A stretch of 64,000 nt of DNA from Asterias amurensis (GCF_032118995.1 NC_092650.1:2914001-2978000); one strand, 5' to 3'. Positions 1 through 12,024 are shown, counted from the first letter of the stretch. Translations and numbers: made by a program. The notes: a model not told the origin generated them from the letters alone.

Positions 1-172
1 AAATTATTTTAAGCATTTACAAACGTATTTTTTATGACATTGTTTTACTCATTTCTCAAAAACTGCAGCACCTCAGTATGTATTTGAAAAGCTTTCCACT
101 ATCATTATCTTCAAACCCTGTAAGTTTAAAGTAAATCTATGGACATTTTGAAAAAGTACCCAAATCCTTTAA
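1..172. repeat. MITE-3 half copy cut by window start
   Basis: Shares GACATTGTTTTACTCATTTC, the CAGCACCTCAG block and the CTACTATCATTATCTTCAAA-like block with full copies at 22208, 39094 and 42579. It ends in CCCAAATCCTTTAA, the family terminus. Only one arm lies in the window. Confidence 0.75.
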
Positions 173-548
173 CCGATATAGGGAGACTCTATGTATTGCT
201 TGATGAGATGTCGCAGATCATCATGATTTGGTAAATTTATGGTTGTGTTATAAAGGGTTTAATTCAATGGCTTTCCATGTGAGTAGCTTGCCTTTTGGAA
301 TGTTATCAATTAATGCTTTCAGAACTTTCTCGTCAGTGACACAGCAAAATTGTTTGACCTATTCGTTTCCAGTTGATGACGTCAAACGCAAATGAATTGG
401 GTACCGGGAAAATTGTTCCCTTGCCCTTTGGATGAGAGTGTTTCCAAATTTAGTATTTTCGACGAACAAAACACAAGTTAATAATAAAACACACGTATGT
501 CGCATGTAATATGGGCAGCATTTCAGAATATGGACCATTTCTGAAATG

Positions 549-725
549 ATATGGGCCAAATTTCAAAAAAGCTGTTTATACTGCTCGACAAATTTCTTTC
601 GTAAGCAAAACATTGCGTTGGGCACCAGTCTCAACAGTGTGGTTTTGGCCGGTAACCTGTAAGCAACACTTTTCTGTGCTTAACAAGTTTGTTTTGTGTT
701 TACAAGCTTTAAGAAAATGGGCCCT
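549..725. repeat. MITE-2 copy, diverged
   Basis: Starts GGGCCAAATTTC and ends AAATGGGCCC as inverted termini, with the TGCTTAACAAG-type internal block of this family. Several indels relative to the copy at 27748. Confidence 0.65.
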
Positions 726-830
726 GCTGATATTTTGATTTGGCCTTTTTATCTGCAGAGACGCAACATTTTTATTTTATCGTTTCGGATGGGCTACCCT
801 ACCTCCATGGTATATAACCAAATTTTAAGA

Positions 831-1188
831 AACTGGACACTATTGGTATAATTTTCAAAGACCAGTCTTCTCACTTGCTGTATCTCAACAAATGCATAAA
901 ATAACAAACCTGTGAAAATTTGAGCTCAATCGGTCGCCCTTGTCATCACACGAAGTTGTGTGCTTTCAGATGCTTGATTTCGAGACCTCAAATTCTAAAT
1001 ATGAGGTCTCGAAATCATATTCGTGGAAAATTACTTCTTTTTCGAAAACTACGTTTCTTCATCAGAGGGAGCCGTTACTCACCATGTGTCATACTATCGA
1101 ATCAACCTCTCCCCAATACTCGTTACCAAGTAAGTTGTTATGCTAATAATTATTTTGAGTAATTACCAATAGTGTCCAGTGCCTTTAA
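831..1188 (-). repeat. MITE-1 copy, reverse orientation
   Basis: Begins with ACTGGACACTATTGGT and ends CCAATAGTGTCCAGTGCC. It contains the internal hairpin in which GATTTCGAGACCTCA is followed by TGAGGTCTCGAAATC. The short ORFs here are by-products of the repeat. Confidence 0.85.
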
Positions 1189-1201
1189 TCTGTATCCAAA
1201 G

Positions 1202-1330
1202 TGGCGGCTACATCTATAACGGCTACGGCTGTCTCTAAGGGTGTTGCTAAGGAAGTTAGTCTTATACTTCAATGCATAATGACGCGGAAATCTAACCATA
1301 GCCGTAGCTGTAGCCGCTAGTTCGAAAACG
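1202..1330. repeat. Small hairpin element
   Basis: The left arm has GGCGGCTACATCTATAACGG and the right arm TAGCCGTAGCTGTAGCCGC, roughly inverted. The GCTACGGCT motif is shared with the adjacent hairpin at 1337, suggesting related elements. Confidence 0.5.
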
Positions 1331-1336
1331 ATCTAA

Positions 1337-1465
1337 GGCCGTGTCCGAAACGACGACTTCGGCTACAGCTACGTCTAGATCAGCGCGTCTACCAGTGTTG
1401 AAGAATAGGCAGACGTGCGCGATCTAGCCGTAGCTGTAGCCGAAGTCGTCGTTTCGGACACGGCC
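1337..1465. repeat. Foldback element with 3-bp TAA target duplication
   Basis: Long inverted termini start GGCCGTGTCCGAAACGACG and mirror at the right end. TAA lies immediately outside both ends (1334-1336 and 1466-1468). A 3-bp TAA duplication is typical of PIF/Harbinger-type nonautonomous elements (established for that superfamily; the assignment is inference). Confidence 0.7.
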
Positions 1466-1892
1466 TAAGGCTGAAGAGACCGTGAATCCGAAGCGCCATA
1501 TATGGCTTGTCTATTTAAGCCGTTTCTCGTTCAATGTTTGTGTTTGAGGTTGCAACATAGTAGTCACCTTGTCGTTTTCCTGCTCATTGTCATTTGTTTA
1601 AACCATTCAAGGTTGTCAGGTTCATTGTTTCCACACTAACCAATGCATCAGCAATAATATGTACACCGTTTAACCAATTAGATGACACAGTCTTTTGTGA
1701 TACTGCAGGGGGGGGGGGCTCATTATACGTAGCAAAGCTTATAAGCGTGAGCCCAATACCGGCACTCTCTTTGAGCCCAACAAAACACCCATGTAACTTC
1801 ATTCGTTTTGTTTCATACATCCAAAGATATTCCTTTAACCATTTTAAAGCAATGGCAAAATTGCTCAGTGCTCCAACAACATGTATGATTCG

Positions 1893-2045
1893 TTTTGGAA
1901 AGGGCAAGGGCACCAAGGCATTTTCTCCTTGGGAAAGGGCACCGTATGAGGAAATTGTAAACTTCCATCTGGAGCTTTTCAATGGCACAAAGGCATAGAC
2001 CAGGGGGCATGGGGCAATCGCCTCTGCGAAGTTTCAGGCCTGCTC
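1893..2045 (+). repeat. Fragment of a dispersed repeat (GGCACCAAGGCA family)
   Basis: Carries GGCACCAAGGCATTTTCTCC and later GGGGCATGGGGCAATCGCC followed by GAAGTTTCAGGCCTG. Related stretches lie at 16300, 17077, 36536, 46093, 57783 and 58938. Class unknown. Confidence 0.5.
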
Positions 2046-2267
2046 CAACATCTGAATGACACAGCACAGTACATTGCAGTGTTTCATGCTCTCTAACATT
2101 ATTTTCTGGCATATTTCAAATCCTATATTGATATTTCACCTATGTGTAAAGTGATTGTAGGCCTAATAGCCTCTACTCATAGTTTCTCCATCCTCAAACA
2201 GTGAGTTGCTGAAAACACAAAGGTGATAATGTCACTTCCTGGTTCCGCTTGAAAAACACTGACTGAT

Positions 2268-2446
2268 ACACCATGGAGGAAGCATGTTTTACCTACATAC
2301 AAAAGAACCGACCATAGGTGATGGGTGACAGTTTGCCAAAAGCCTGTAGGCCTATATACACCATGGAGGAAGCATGTTTTACCTATACAAAAGAACCGAC
2401 CATAGGGTGATGGGTGACGGTTTGCCAAAAGCCTGTAGGCCTATAT
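2268..2446 (+). repeat. Tandem duplication, 90 + 89 bp
   Basis: Two head-to-tail units (2268-2357, 2358-2446), each running from ACACCATGGAGGAAGCATG to GCCTGTAGGCCTATAT. They differ by a few substitutions and indels, so the duplication is fairly recent. No gene is evident. Confidence 0.85.
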
Positions 2447-3386
2447 AGCCTATTTACAGGTACAACCGCTACAGGTTGTTTGAGTCACGGTTCGGTGATC
2501 AACGTGTATTCGTTTACTAGATTTGTTTTTATGGACAGACTCTGGTTTAAAGTTAAAGGACATCAAGTTATACAGTTTCTCATCTGAAGTTCCAGTGTTG
2601 TTTCTATATAGCCTTCATGATCAACTTGTGATATTCAGAAATTTTAAGTGGCCTTTTCTGTGTGCTGACACTTTATTTTTGAGTTGTTATTTGATACAAG
2701 GAAATGAAGCGTGGTAATGGTGTAAATTGTGCATTGAATATATAAACACATTGGTGACCCTTTACAAGTGCGCACCAGTGCTTGACCATGTTGACCGATT
2801 GTGCTGACCGCTAGCTGAAGGTGAGTTGACAACTATATAGGGCGGCTCAGTTCTCTCCGTTGTTCTCTGTGACCAGACCTTGTGAGATGACCGCTCTTTG
2901 GAATGGAACACCACAACTGAAAGACTAGAAATCTGCAAGTCATCTGCTGTGAGTATAGAATTAGAAACACAATACAAACTGAAATGTCATATGGGTAGAA
3001 GTTGAAGCCTCTATAAAAACAAGTGTATATCACATTTGGAATTCTCTGGTCTTCGTCTCGCTCCTTCGTCTCTACTCGGGGGAGGTTAGAGTCGAATTGC
3101 CGACAAGAAACTATAGGATCAACATTTAAGAAAGGTATGTGGAGACGTTGCCATTTCAAACCTATTGAGTAATTCGTAGGGGTTACACTTAGGAATAGGG
3201 TCCTCATCATCGCACTAGTATAGAGAAGTAGACACAAGAGCAGAATTCCTTCAAGTATACGAGGAAAACATATCGGTTGGTTTTCTTCGCCACATCATGG
3301 AGGAAGAAAAACTTTTCTTTTCTTCCTCCGCGACCACATTGACATAAAAGGTATATGAGATAAAAGTCCTGAAATTTCTCGGTACT
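2447..3386. other. No gene recognised
   Basis: Non-repetitive sequence with only short, biased ORFs on both strands and no recognisable protein family or splice-linked exons. Confidence 0.5.
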
Positions 3387-3770
3387 TTAAAGGCAGTGGA
3401 CACTATTGGTAATTACTCAAAATCCTTATTAGCATTAAACCTTACTTGGTATCGAGTAATGGGGAGAGGTTGATGGAATAAAACATTGTGAGAAATGGTT
3501 CCCTTTAAAGTAACGTAGTTTTCGAGAAAGAAGTAGATTTCCACGAATTTGATTTCGAGACCTCAAACATAGATGAGGTCTCGAAATCAACTTGTATCTG
3601 AACGCACACAACTTCGTGTGACAAGGGTGTTTTTTCTTTCATTATTATCTCGCAACTTTGACGACCAATTGAGCTCAAATTTCCACAGGTTTGTTCTTTT
3701 ATGTATGTTGAGATACACCAAGTGAGAAGACTGGTCTTTGACAATTACCAATAGTGTCCGCTGCCTTTAA
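3387..3770 (+). repeat. MITE-1, near-complete reference copy
   Basis: TTAA-AGGCAGTGGACACTAT at the left and ATAGTGTCCGCTGCCT-TTAA at the right give perfect TTAA-flanked inverted ends. The internal GAGACCTCA / TGAGGTCTC hairpin is present. The TTAA flanks suggest piggyBac-type mobilisation (inference). Confidence 0.88.
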
Positions 3771-5736
3771 CTGTAAGAGAGATGCCTATAATATAATATG
3801 CACAAACAACATGCCCCGGGGCATCCCTTGTTAGAGAGTCTACGATTGAAAGAGAGTCTACTGTACTGGGCATCCCCATTAGTGCGCAGTGCACATAATG
3901 CATGAACTATATTGGTCTACGTACACATTGGTCTACGTGCACATGTACGTGTACGATGTACACATTATAACGTGTATAAACACTTCTGTTTCAACTCTGT
4001 TTGGGGCCTATTATTTGCTGTGACGTCATGAAAGCATTATGCGTGCAGCGTGACTAGCTAACAGTACCAGCTACGTTGACTTTCCTATTTATTGCATTAA
4101 ATGAAATGAACTGAAATGCCTGTTGTAATCTGGTTTCAAGTTCAAGTACAGCCAAATCACATTCCGGACGATGCCATTCGGGAGACTATAAAACACACAC
4201 ATGCACTTGCAGGTAGGCCTATGCTTCATAATATTATGATCACGTGCGTTTGATTAGCATAATGATGTAAATGGTATTAGATTTTTTTTGGTCACTTTTG
4301 GCACGTAGTCACCGTACTTTGACCTGCAGTCATGCCCATCGTACTTTGACCTATTGCAGTCTAGTCGTCGCTCACGCCCACTCTGTTTATATTTATGTTC
4401 GGTCGCTATTTCGGGAAAGTTTCAACATTGCCTAAAATCTAGACTAGACAAAGAAATGCAGCTCCAAATTACAGCGAGCGGTTTGCTATTTTGAAATTGA
4501 GTGCATAAATTGTTCCTTTTCGCAAATTCCCAGTGCGCAAGCGCTAACTGTTGAAAGAGGTGCATTCTGGTCTAGCTAGCGATCAAACTAGACCAGCGTG
4601 CACCTCATTCCACGCCTAACTCGCGCGTACCGAGTGTTTAAGTCCTTCATGCACTGTCTGGCAGGCAACCTAAACTCGACCTAATCTGTAGAGACAAACC
4701 GAACCATTTCATTTGCCTTGTGAAATTAAAAAGTACATCCTACATTTTGTTATTTATTTTTGTGTTTTGGAAACATTGCAGATTAATTTATAGATAATTG
4801 CATAGTTACACTTGAATCAAGATGGTATAAAAGATACCGAAGCTCGGTTACAGATAAGGTCTTATTCAAATTCTTATTGTTTTGCTTTGTCTTTACAGAT
4901 GTAATTTAATAATATGGGGCCTAAATAACAACTATTGAGACTTCTCCTTGTCATAAAACACACAATATTGGTCATGCATGTGAAGACACCGAAACTAAAT
5001 GGTACCCCACAACAATCAACACAAAACCAAAACAAGAGTTGGAAGTAAAAAAAATCAGCTTGAAGGGCAAGGTCGGAAATACACTAGCGACGTACATCTA
5101 CAGTGACCCGGCAATTTGTTTAACTCTCCCCGTCTGCGCTTGCCGTCACAAATCAAGTGATCATCACTGAATTAATTTACATCTTAAAATAAGACTCTTT
5201 CTTCTTTGTTTTAACAGCAACCGTTGATGTACATTTCAGCTCGAGTGGATTACACTCTGAAAGCAATTTGGACGGACGTATGGAGGCATTTTTATTCATT
5301 AACCGCAAAAAAATGTTAACAGGATGACCTGACCCATATACCTGGGCTGTGACGTAGACATACATTGGCTGTTTTGACCGCACGTAGGCCAATCCTTGCA
5401 TAGACGTGGCTCCAAGTCTGTGATCGTGTTTTTGTTTGTTTCGTCGTCCTGAAAGCCGATACATTATTGTCTGAAACAGTGCCCAGTTGTGGATAGCCTA
5501 CGATCACTGAAGTAGTGTGATAGCAAATCTGCGGGAGAAATTCTGCATGGCTGATGCAGAGAAATAACCGCGGTCCCAGACTTGAAATCAAGTCTAATCC
5601 TTAGCCGGGGTTGCACACACTACACGTACATATACACCGTATTGCAAACCGGCCGGCCTGCCTCTGCCTGTCTAATAATACCTAAATAGCGGTGCGTTAC
5701 TACGCAGATACAGGCACGTAGTCCATTCTGTCTGCA
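3771..5736. other. Intergenic, upstream of the PPP1R3-like gene
   Basis: No coding exon recognised. Contains one hairpin element (4531-4630). The last ~150 bases should include the 5' untranslated region of the gene starting at 5737. Minus-strand ORFs of 84-95 codons at 5177-5874 show no family signature. Confidence 0.5.
4531..4630. repeat. Imperfect palindrome / hairpin element
   Basis: GGTGCA..CTGGTCTAG (4559-4575) pairs with CTAGACCAG..TGCACC (4588-4604) around a 12-base loop. Weaker complementarity extends about 25 bases further out on each side. Likely a small foldback element. Confidence 0.6.
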
Positions 5737-6870
5737 ATGCTCGGGAAAATGCTGGACATATCCAGTTGGTCTGCAGGCCATGGACATACTCCGAGCGTAG
5801 CTACAAAACTCAACATGAGTAACATTCACGACAGAAATAATTTTACTGATGAGCATGGGAAAATGGCGGATCAAAATGTACCCGAGGATCAGGAGGAGTC
5901 TTGGAAGAGGGGTTTACTCAACGATGTGGAGGAGGATGACAAGCAGCACTTGAGAAACTCTCATTTGTATGATAAACATCAGATGTCCAAAAGGAGCCAT
6001 GCTGCCATGTTACCACCTATTGACGTAGCCCGCTGTTCTAAACATAATGGTACCCAAGATGAGTCTTCTGGAAGTGAACATGGCTTTGGAGAACTCCAAG
6101 ATGGCGAACCCATCTCACCAGATGCCACGGTCTCCTCTCTTGGCGTTGTATCGCCTTCTATTACCTCACCAACGAGTAGTACGACGTCCTCAAATGGAGG
6201 TATCATCAGGGGTCGTAAGTCCTCCATCAAGGACAGCTCTAAGACACCAGAGACCCCCGGCCGTAAATCGGTCAGATTTGCAGACGCCCTTGGCCTCGAT
6301 CTTGAAGTAGTGCGAAACATTTTGGAGTCCGAATCCCCACCGGACTACCCATCCATGGCTCTGGCCGCATGCTCAGCGGTCTTCACGGACGATGAGACCG
6401 GCGGAAACACGGTGACCATCCTACCTCGGTATCTCAGCATGTCATTCGTCCAACCAGGCGGGCAATCGGACTTCCTGAACCGCGTCTACCAACAGCAAGT
6501 ATGCCTCGAGAATGCCGTCGTTTCGGATTTCACAGTGTTGGGAACGATCAAAGTTAGGAATATCTCCTATCAGAAGACCGTTAAGATCCGATATTCGGCA
6601 GACAGGTGGAAAACTTTCGGTGATATTCCAGCTCTGTATGTATTGAATTCTTGTGATGGTCCCACGGATAGATACTCATTTGGTTTATCGGCACCTCGGG
6701 ATATGAATGTAGGTGACCGGCTTGAATTCTGTATCTGTTACGGAGTTAATAATAATCAAGAGTTCTGGGACTCAAACTTTGGTCAGAATTATAGTTTGTT
6801 ATGTCACGCACATGGAGACGCCGTAGACGATGAAAATAAAGCACTTTGGACGCTCTTCCGGAATTCATAA
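5737..6870 (+). CDS. PPP1R3: Protein phosphatase 1 glycogen-targeting regulatory subunit 3 (PPP1R3 family)
   Basis: Single-exon ORF of 377 codons. Members of this family tether the PP1 catalytic subunit to glycogen particles, favouring dephosphorylation of glycogen synthase and phosphorylase (established). Seen here: a low-complexity acidic/Ser-rich N-terminus (residues 1-170); a PP1-docking RVxF-type motif, KSVRF, at 177-181, followed by ADALGLDLE as in vertebrate PPP1R3B/C/D; and a C-terminal CBM21 carbohydrate-binding domain at about 236-355. The domain has FTVLGTIKVRNI, a KTVKIRYSADRW strand and the hallmark WDSNFGQNYSL near its end. The ATG at 5737 has G at -3; an alternative start is Met27 (ATG at 5815). 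The intronless layout matches several vertebrate paralogues. I cannot say which vertebrate paralogue is closest. Confidence 0.93.
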   Translation: MLGKMLDISSWSAGHGHTPSVATKLNMSNIHDRNNFTDEHGKMADQNVPEDQEESWKRGLLNDVEEDDKQHLRNSHLYDKHQMSKRSHAAMLPPIDVARCSKHNGTQDESSGSEHGFGELQDGEPISPDATVSSLGVVSPSITSPTSSTTSSNGGIIRGRKSSIKDSSKTPETPGRKSVRFADALGLDLEVVRNILESESPPDYPSMALAACSAVFTDDETGGNTVTILPRYLSMSFVQPGGQSDFLNRVYQQQVCLENAVVSDFTVLGTIKVRNISYQKTVKIRYSADRWKTFGDIPALYVLNSCDGPTDRYSFGLSAPRDMNVGDRLEFCICYGVNNNQEFWDSNFGQNYSLLCHAHGDAVDDENKALWTLFRNS

Positions 6871-7534
6871 AATATTTTAAATGCAAATTATGTAAAAATT
6901 TATTTAATTTCTAGTTTTGCCAAAAATAACCAACTCAATATGAGTCCTAACGTTGTCATTTTTTTTCATTTAGCGAATTCTGCTGGCTATAATAAGGTGG
7001 AGTGTTTTATTTATGCAAGAAATTTATGCTTGCGGTGAAAGGGTAAAAAAACATGATTAATTACAACATGAAAATTTAATAAGGTACACATGATGCTGTT
7101 ATCTTCAATATAAAGTTCTCTTTGCGAAAGCAAAGAGTGCAAACGTTGCTGTTGATGGTTACAAAACAAAATGCATTTCTGAAAAACTTACAAAGCTATT
7201 TTTTATTGAAAATCTAATCTTTTTTTATTGCGATCTTGGTTTAAGAGAGGGCTCCTTGTTTGAGGCAACCCTAGTTGTTAATAATAATTATAATATATAA
7301 TATATAATCATTGCATACAGAAACTATGCGATATTTATTAATGAAGTAATGACCTTCATTCATTGCGGTCATGCACAATGAGTTTTAAGGTGCTTGAGTC
7401 ATTATTCACAATGCATGTACACACACGCACGTGTACTTCTTTATACTGATTGTCTATATTATATGAAAGTGACCTGCGCGCAGAGTCACTATTCATAAAC
7501 ACCCTCATAATTCAGAAACCAAAACATACTTTTG
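6871..7534. other. 3' flank of the PPP1R3-like gene
   Basis: AT-rich sequence with no ORF of note and no repeat family recognised. It should hold the 3' UTR; I see no canonical AATAAA close to the stop codon. Confidence 0.5.
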
Positions 7535-8094
7535 TTAAAGGCACTGGACACTATTGGTAATTACTGAAAATATTTCTTGGCATAAAATTTTATTTGTTCA
7601 AAAAGAATGGAGAGCTGTTAATAGTATAAAACATTGTGGGAAACGACTCTCTCTGAAGTAACGATAGTTTTTTAGAAGAGATAATTTCTCACTCAAATAA
7701 ATTATTCAAAGACTAAAGCCTTTTTTGTAGTCATCTGCACGCACACACATTAAAGTGCAAGAAAGGTGTTTTTTATTGCAACTTCGGCGACCAATTGAGT
7801 CAACATTTTCACAGATTTTTTTTATTTTACGGATATGTTGAGATACACCAAGTGAGGGTCAATACGGGGCCAATTTCATAAAGCTGCTTTAGCAGAAAAT
7901 ATTGCTTGACACATTTCTGCTAAGCAGACATGAGCAGAATACCAGTTACAATCTGGACATGTGACATAGTAGTTTCGCTGGCAACCTTATTCTGGGAAGC
8001 ATAATTTTGTTGTGCTTAGCTACTTTTTGTGCTCAAGCTTTTCATTGAAATTGGGCCCCTGATGGTCTTTGACAATAATTATAAACCAAAGGTT
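7535..8094 (+). repeat. MITE-1 copy carrying a MITE-2 insertion
   Basis: Left end TTAA-AGGCACTGGACACTATTG. The usual interior runs to CACCAAGTGAG, is broken at 7866-8059 by a MITE-2, then resumes with TGGTCTTTGACAAT and a worn right end. Confidence 0.75.
7866..8059. repeat. MITE-2 nested in MITE-1
   Basis: Starts GGGGCCAATTTCATAAAGC and ends TTGAAATTGGGCCCC, with the AAGCAGAAA / TGCTTAGC internal pairs. Younger than the host MITE-1 because it interrupts it. Confidence 0.78.
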
Positions 8095-8367
8095 AAAGGT
8101 ACTAGACACTTTGGTCAGTATTCTCAATATTAAAGAACAAATCCGTGCAAAATTGAAAAATAACTCAATTGGTCGTCGAAGTTGCGAGAGAATATTGTAT
8201 AAAGAAAAACAAAACTGTCGCACAAGTTGTGTGCCTTCAGATGCTTGAAAACTTCAGAGTGAGCCGTTTCTCACAATGTTTTTATACAGCTCTCCATTTC
8301 TCTTTACCAAGAAGTGCTTATGCAAAACATATTAAGAGTAATTACCAGTAGTGTACGGTGCCTTTAA
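8091..8367 (-). repeat. MITE-1 copy with internal deletions, reverse
   Basis: TTAA-AGGTACTAGACACTTTGG at the left, GTAATTACCAGTAGTGTACG near the right end. The internal GAGACCTC hairpin is missing. Confidence 0.7.
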
Positions 8368-9104
8368 AGAGTAAGGGGCGTAGAATACATTATATTTTTA
8401 TAAGCTGCAATATCGGTTTCTTGACTCAGACTAAAAAACTTCCTCAAGTGACTGCAGTGGCATGGGCTTTTAGCAAATTATTATTCATAATGACAAATCA
8501 ACAAAACCATGTTTTGTCTTGAACTCTTTCAATAACTCAAATGCACTCTTGAGTGGTTTCATTCTTGGCCATAATGAAAAACCCGTATCCAATTAACCGT
8601 TGTCATTGGTTTTAGTTTACATTTAGAATGCAACCATTTTGATAGCTTGTGTTTCTGTTCCCACCTTGTATGAATCTGTATTGAGTTTGCTATTAATTTT
8701 GAGCTGGGTCTGGACTTTGTACCAGTTGCTTAGTAAATCATGAATGTAAACAATGAAGCACTTAATGTAGTGAATGAAATCATTCAAGAAAATGGTGTCG
8801 AATATACTCGAAAGTCTGCACTTCTTTCCCGAAGCATCACTCTAAAAGTGCTGACTGTGTATGGGAGAATAATGTTTGTATGTTAAATTTGTTAGTACCT
8901 AAAAACAAAATTAATACTGAAATAATTAAAATGGAATGCATTTATGGTTGTATACGCAAGCCTGCCATGTTGACCACTTCCTTCCTTAAAAAGTGGGGTG
9001 TGGCAGGCGGGGCAAATTATAATAGATCTAAGGGGTATGGTAGGGGCTTTGTACTTTACTTGGTAATATTACCGTGTGTATGACCCTTTGAGAGCCTATC
9101 ATCT
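8368..9104. other. No gene recognised
   Basis: AT-rich, no supported ORF, no repeat family that recurs elsewhere in the window. Confidence 0.5.
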
Positions 9105-9296
9105 GGGCCCAATTTCATAAAGCTGTTAAGCAGAAAATACTGCTTGTTAAGCAGAAAATACTGCTTTGCATTTTTTTTTTGCTTCGCAAAAATTGAGTAG
9201 GGCACCAGTCACGACCAGCCTGCTGACCTGTTTTTTTAATCAATATTTTTCGTGCTTAGCAAGTTTGTATACTTACAGGCTTTATGAATCAGGCCC
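9105..9296. repeat. MITE-2 copy
   Basis: Begins GGGCCCAATTTCATAAAGC and ends with a worn TTTATGAATCAGGCCC. A short direct duplication of AAGCAGAAAATACTGCTT lies near the left end. Confidence 0.72.
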
Positions 9297-9547
9297 AAAG
9301 GTATGAGCTGCTTATAATATTGCTTACTGCAGCATCCAAGGGAAGTTCTCTAAATTCTTATATTATGTGCGTGTTTCCTTTTCATACTCAGATATAAAGT
9401 ACACGATTGGTTTGATAGGAAGTATTTTTCATCATTATGCCTTAAATGATAAAAATAGTTTTATTTTTCTGAGTTCTCATTTTTGGAGAGGGTTCGGGAC
9501 GCAACCCTTTTCCCTCCCCCTGTTTACACCACTGTCTATGATTACGA

Positions 9548-9696
9548 AATAAGCAGAACAGTTATTTTCAGAACTGAGAAGTCTCCCGAACACCCGAACA
9601 ATCTACTCCGCGGTAGTAGAATTAAGCAAGACGGTTCTCTAAGAACAAACTCTCTGGCAAGTAATACACACATGGTGTTACCGCAAACCAAATAAT
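9548..9696 (-). repeat. FB-1 foldback fragment
   Basis: Contains TCTACTCCGCGGTAGTAGA and CATGGTGTTACCGCAAACCA, in the same order as at 23405-23510 and inverted relative to 56553-56815. Confidence 0.6.
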
Positions 9697-10029
9697 TATA
9701 TAATATTACGAAAATGAAGAAATGGAGTGAGCCTGTGTGCTTTGCTTGTGTCTTTGAGTGACTGTCTTTGACATTCATAATGACGGTGTTTTGACTAGGT
9801 CGTGACCCTTGAACCCATTGGCGCTTCTGGAATGGAAGATGCTGTGACATTTGAGGCGTTCATATTCATCATAAGGCCTGTCATAAGTCTGGTGTGATAC
9901 AGACTCCGTGTGCCTGGTAAATGTTCATTATGCCATTCGTCATTGTCTGGTGTTTTTTAAGCAATTAAATATTTTTTAATTGACACTCAAGCGGTTTTAT
10001 TTGTATACCAAAAACTCTGTCATATTTTA

Positions 10030-10206
10030 GAATGTAAAACGTATTTTCGTGACATTGTTTTACAAAGTTCTCAAAAACTACAGCACCTCAGCAAGTAATA
10101 GTTTAAGGGAGGCCTTCTACTATCATTATCTTAAAACTGAGTAAGTTTAATGTAAATAATGGACATCGTGTTTTGTGGTGACAAAAAGGTACCCCAATCC
10201 TTTAAA
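10030..10206. repeat. MITE-3 half copy
   Basis: GTATTTTCGTGACATTG, CAGCACCTCAGCAAGTAAT and GTACCCCAATCCTTTAA match the right arm of the full copy at 39094. Confidence 0.72.
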
Positions 10207-10380
10207 GTGTTACTATACAGCGACGTTGACATTGTTACTACACACAAAACTGTACATTGTGATTTCGTTCTGTATAAATTATTTTTTTTAAATATAATTC
10301 TCTGGAATGCACAGCAGTTTGTTCTTTTTTTTTCCAATGTCTTTCTTTGCAGAAACAAATATAGATCCGGTAGTAACTGT

Positions 10381-10710
10381 TTAAAGGCACATAGACATGT
10401 TCGGTATTGTCAAAGACTAGTACTCTCATTTCTGTGTATCAAGAGATAATGCAACAAATAAACCTTTGTTGTATTACTTTGTGTGCTTTCAGATGCATAA
10501 TGAAAGGCTTCAGCTGAAGTCTTTTATTTTCATTATTTGGTTGAGAAGTTACCTCTTTCTCAAAAACTACGTTACCTCAGAGGGAGCTGTTTCTCACAAT
10601 ATTTTATATAAACTATATCAGCAGCTCTCCATTGTTGCTAGTTATCAAGTAAGTTTTTATGCTAACAGCTATTTTTAGTATACTTACCAATAGTGTACAT
10701 TGCCCTATAA
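10381..10710 (-). repeat. MITE-1 copy, subtype lacking the GAGACCTC hairpin
   Basis: TTTAAAGGCACATAGACATG at the left, CTTACCAATAGTGTACATTG at the right. The centre has TGAAAGGCTTCAGCTGAAGTC in place of the GAGACCTC stem, marking a second MITE-1 subtype also seen at 39628 and 60378. Confidence 0.75.
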
Positions 10711-11207
10711 CCTTTGTCTTCCTTCTGCCCCTCTTAATCATCTAATATTCTCTCAATTGTTAGTCAAAGCAATGGTATATCATGAAACTTGTAGATTATG
10801 CAAATGTATTTTTATCAAGCTCAAACTATGAAAGTTTTAACATAAAAGCTATATATTTGTTTAGTATTCTTGTGAATGTTTTTGGACCAAGTTGCAACTT
10901 GTACATTTAAGTCTTGGGCCATTTGAATATGTAAATACATCCAAAGGATTGTTTGAAATACGAAATATAATATAAACGATAAAAATGCTTATTAGGCCCA
11001 TATATATGGTCTATATATTAAATATTACAGTACTGAACCGAAATGCTCATCAACTGTGGATAGTTTTTTTAATGTTTTGTCTGAAGCCGCAGCAATTATT
11101 AAACACTTAAACGCTTAAACACTTGTTAACAAACGTAAATATATAAAACTAAAGAAAAAGAAGTTTAGTCAAAAATAACAAGCTCAATTTTAAACATGAG
11201 TTGTTGG

Positions 11208-11486
11208 TTTATAGGTTTTCTCGGTCAATTTCGGCAAAACAATAATTCAATTTAACAATTCATCAAAGCAGCGTTCAAATTCACAGACGCTTTTTGAGGC
11301 GTGTGTGTCGCGAAAAAGAATGACGATACACTAACTTGAACATAGTGCTAAAGGAACTTGACTCGACTCATGGCCGACTTCTGAACTTGGAACGCAGTAA
11401 CAACTGTAAGGGAAAACAGCTTTAATTCGACAGATGAAAATGAAATTGACTGTTCATTTGCCGAATTTGACCGAGAAAACCTATAT
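11208..11486. repeat. Foldback element
   Basis: ATAGGTTTTCTCGGTCAA (11211 on) is mirrored by TTGACCGAGAAAACCTAT (near 11466-11483), with further pairing TTTCGGCA / TGCCGAAT. The spacer is about 220 bases. Only copy recognised in the window. Confidence 0.65.
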
Positions 11487-11823
11487 TAAGCCACTGAGAG
11501 CCATTGAAAACTAGATGTTGGAGACCGTTGGTCTAAAATATCTGGTTTATTCGAAGCATTATTTTGTTCTTCAGTGTATATTATTACTATGGTTATTATT
11601 ATGAAGCCATTCAGTATCTAAAAGTTTGGGGTAGGTGGATGGTTCAACCCAATTTCGAAAATTTAAGTTGTTATCATTGACTATTCTAATTTGCTCCTTA
11701 TATAAAAAGTGCCGAGAAATCATAGCTGGTTTCACACCACTGTTTGGCCTTTTTGCATTTTTGCTTGAGTCGCCGATATAGTTTATACTTTTGGTATAGT
11801 CCCTTGTGTCATAACTTAAAACA

Positions 11824-12024
11824 GGGCCCAATTTCATAGAGCTGCTTAAGCAGGAAAATATAGTGCTTGTGACCATTTCCTGCTAAGCAGAAATGAGAAG
11901 AATACCAGGGCCATAAATTGTACATGTGGACTGGTAGCTTGGCCGTTAACCTTATTCTGGTAAGCATTATTTGGTTGTGCTTAGCTACTTTTGTATGCTT
12001 AAGCATCTCTATGAAATTGGGCCC
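11824..12024. repeat. MITE-2 copy
   Basis: GGGCCCAATTTCATAGAGC to CTATGAAATTGGGCCC, with good inverted termini and the AAGCAGAAATGAG internal block. Confidence 0.82.

Noticed and set aside
1590-2112. ORFs of 99-134 codons on both strands
   Set aside because: They overlap each other and a dispersed repeat fragment. No domain, and composition like translated non-coding DNA.
5177-5874. Minus-strand ORFs upstream of the PPP1R3-like gene
   Set aside because: No recognisable motif, and partly antisense to the 5' end of a real gene.
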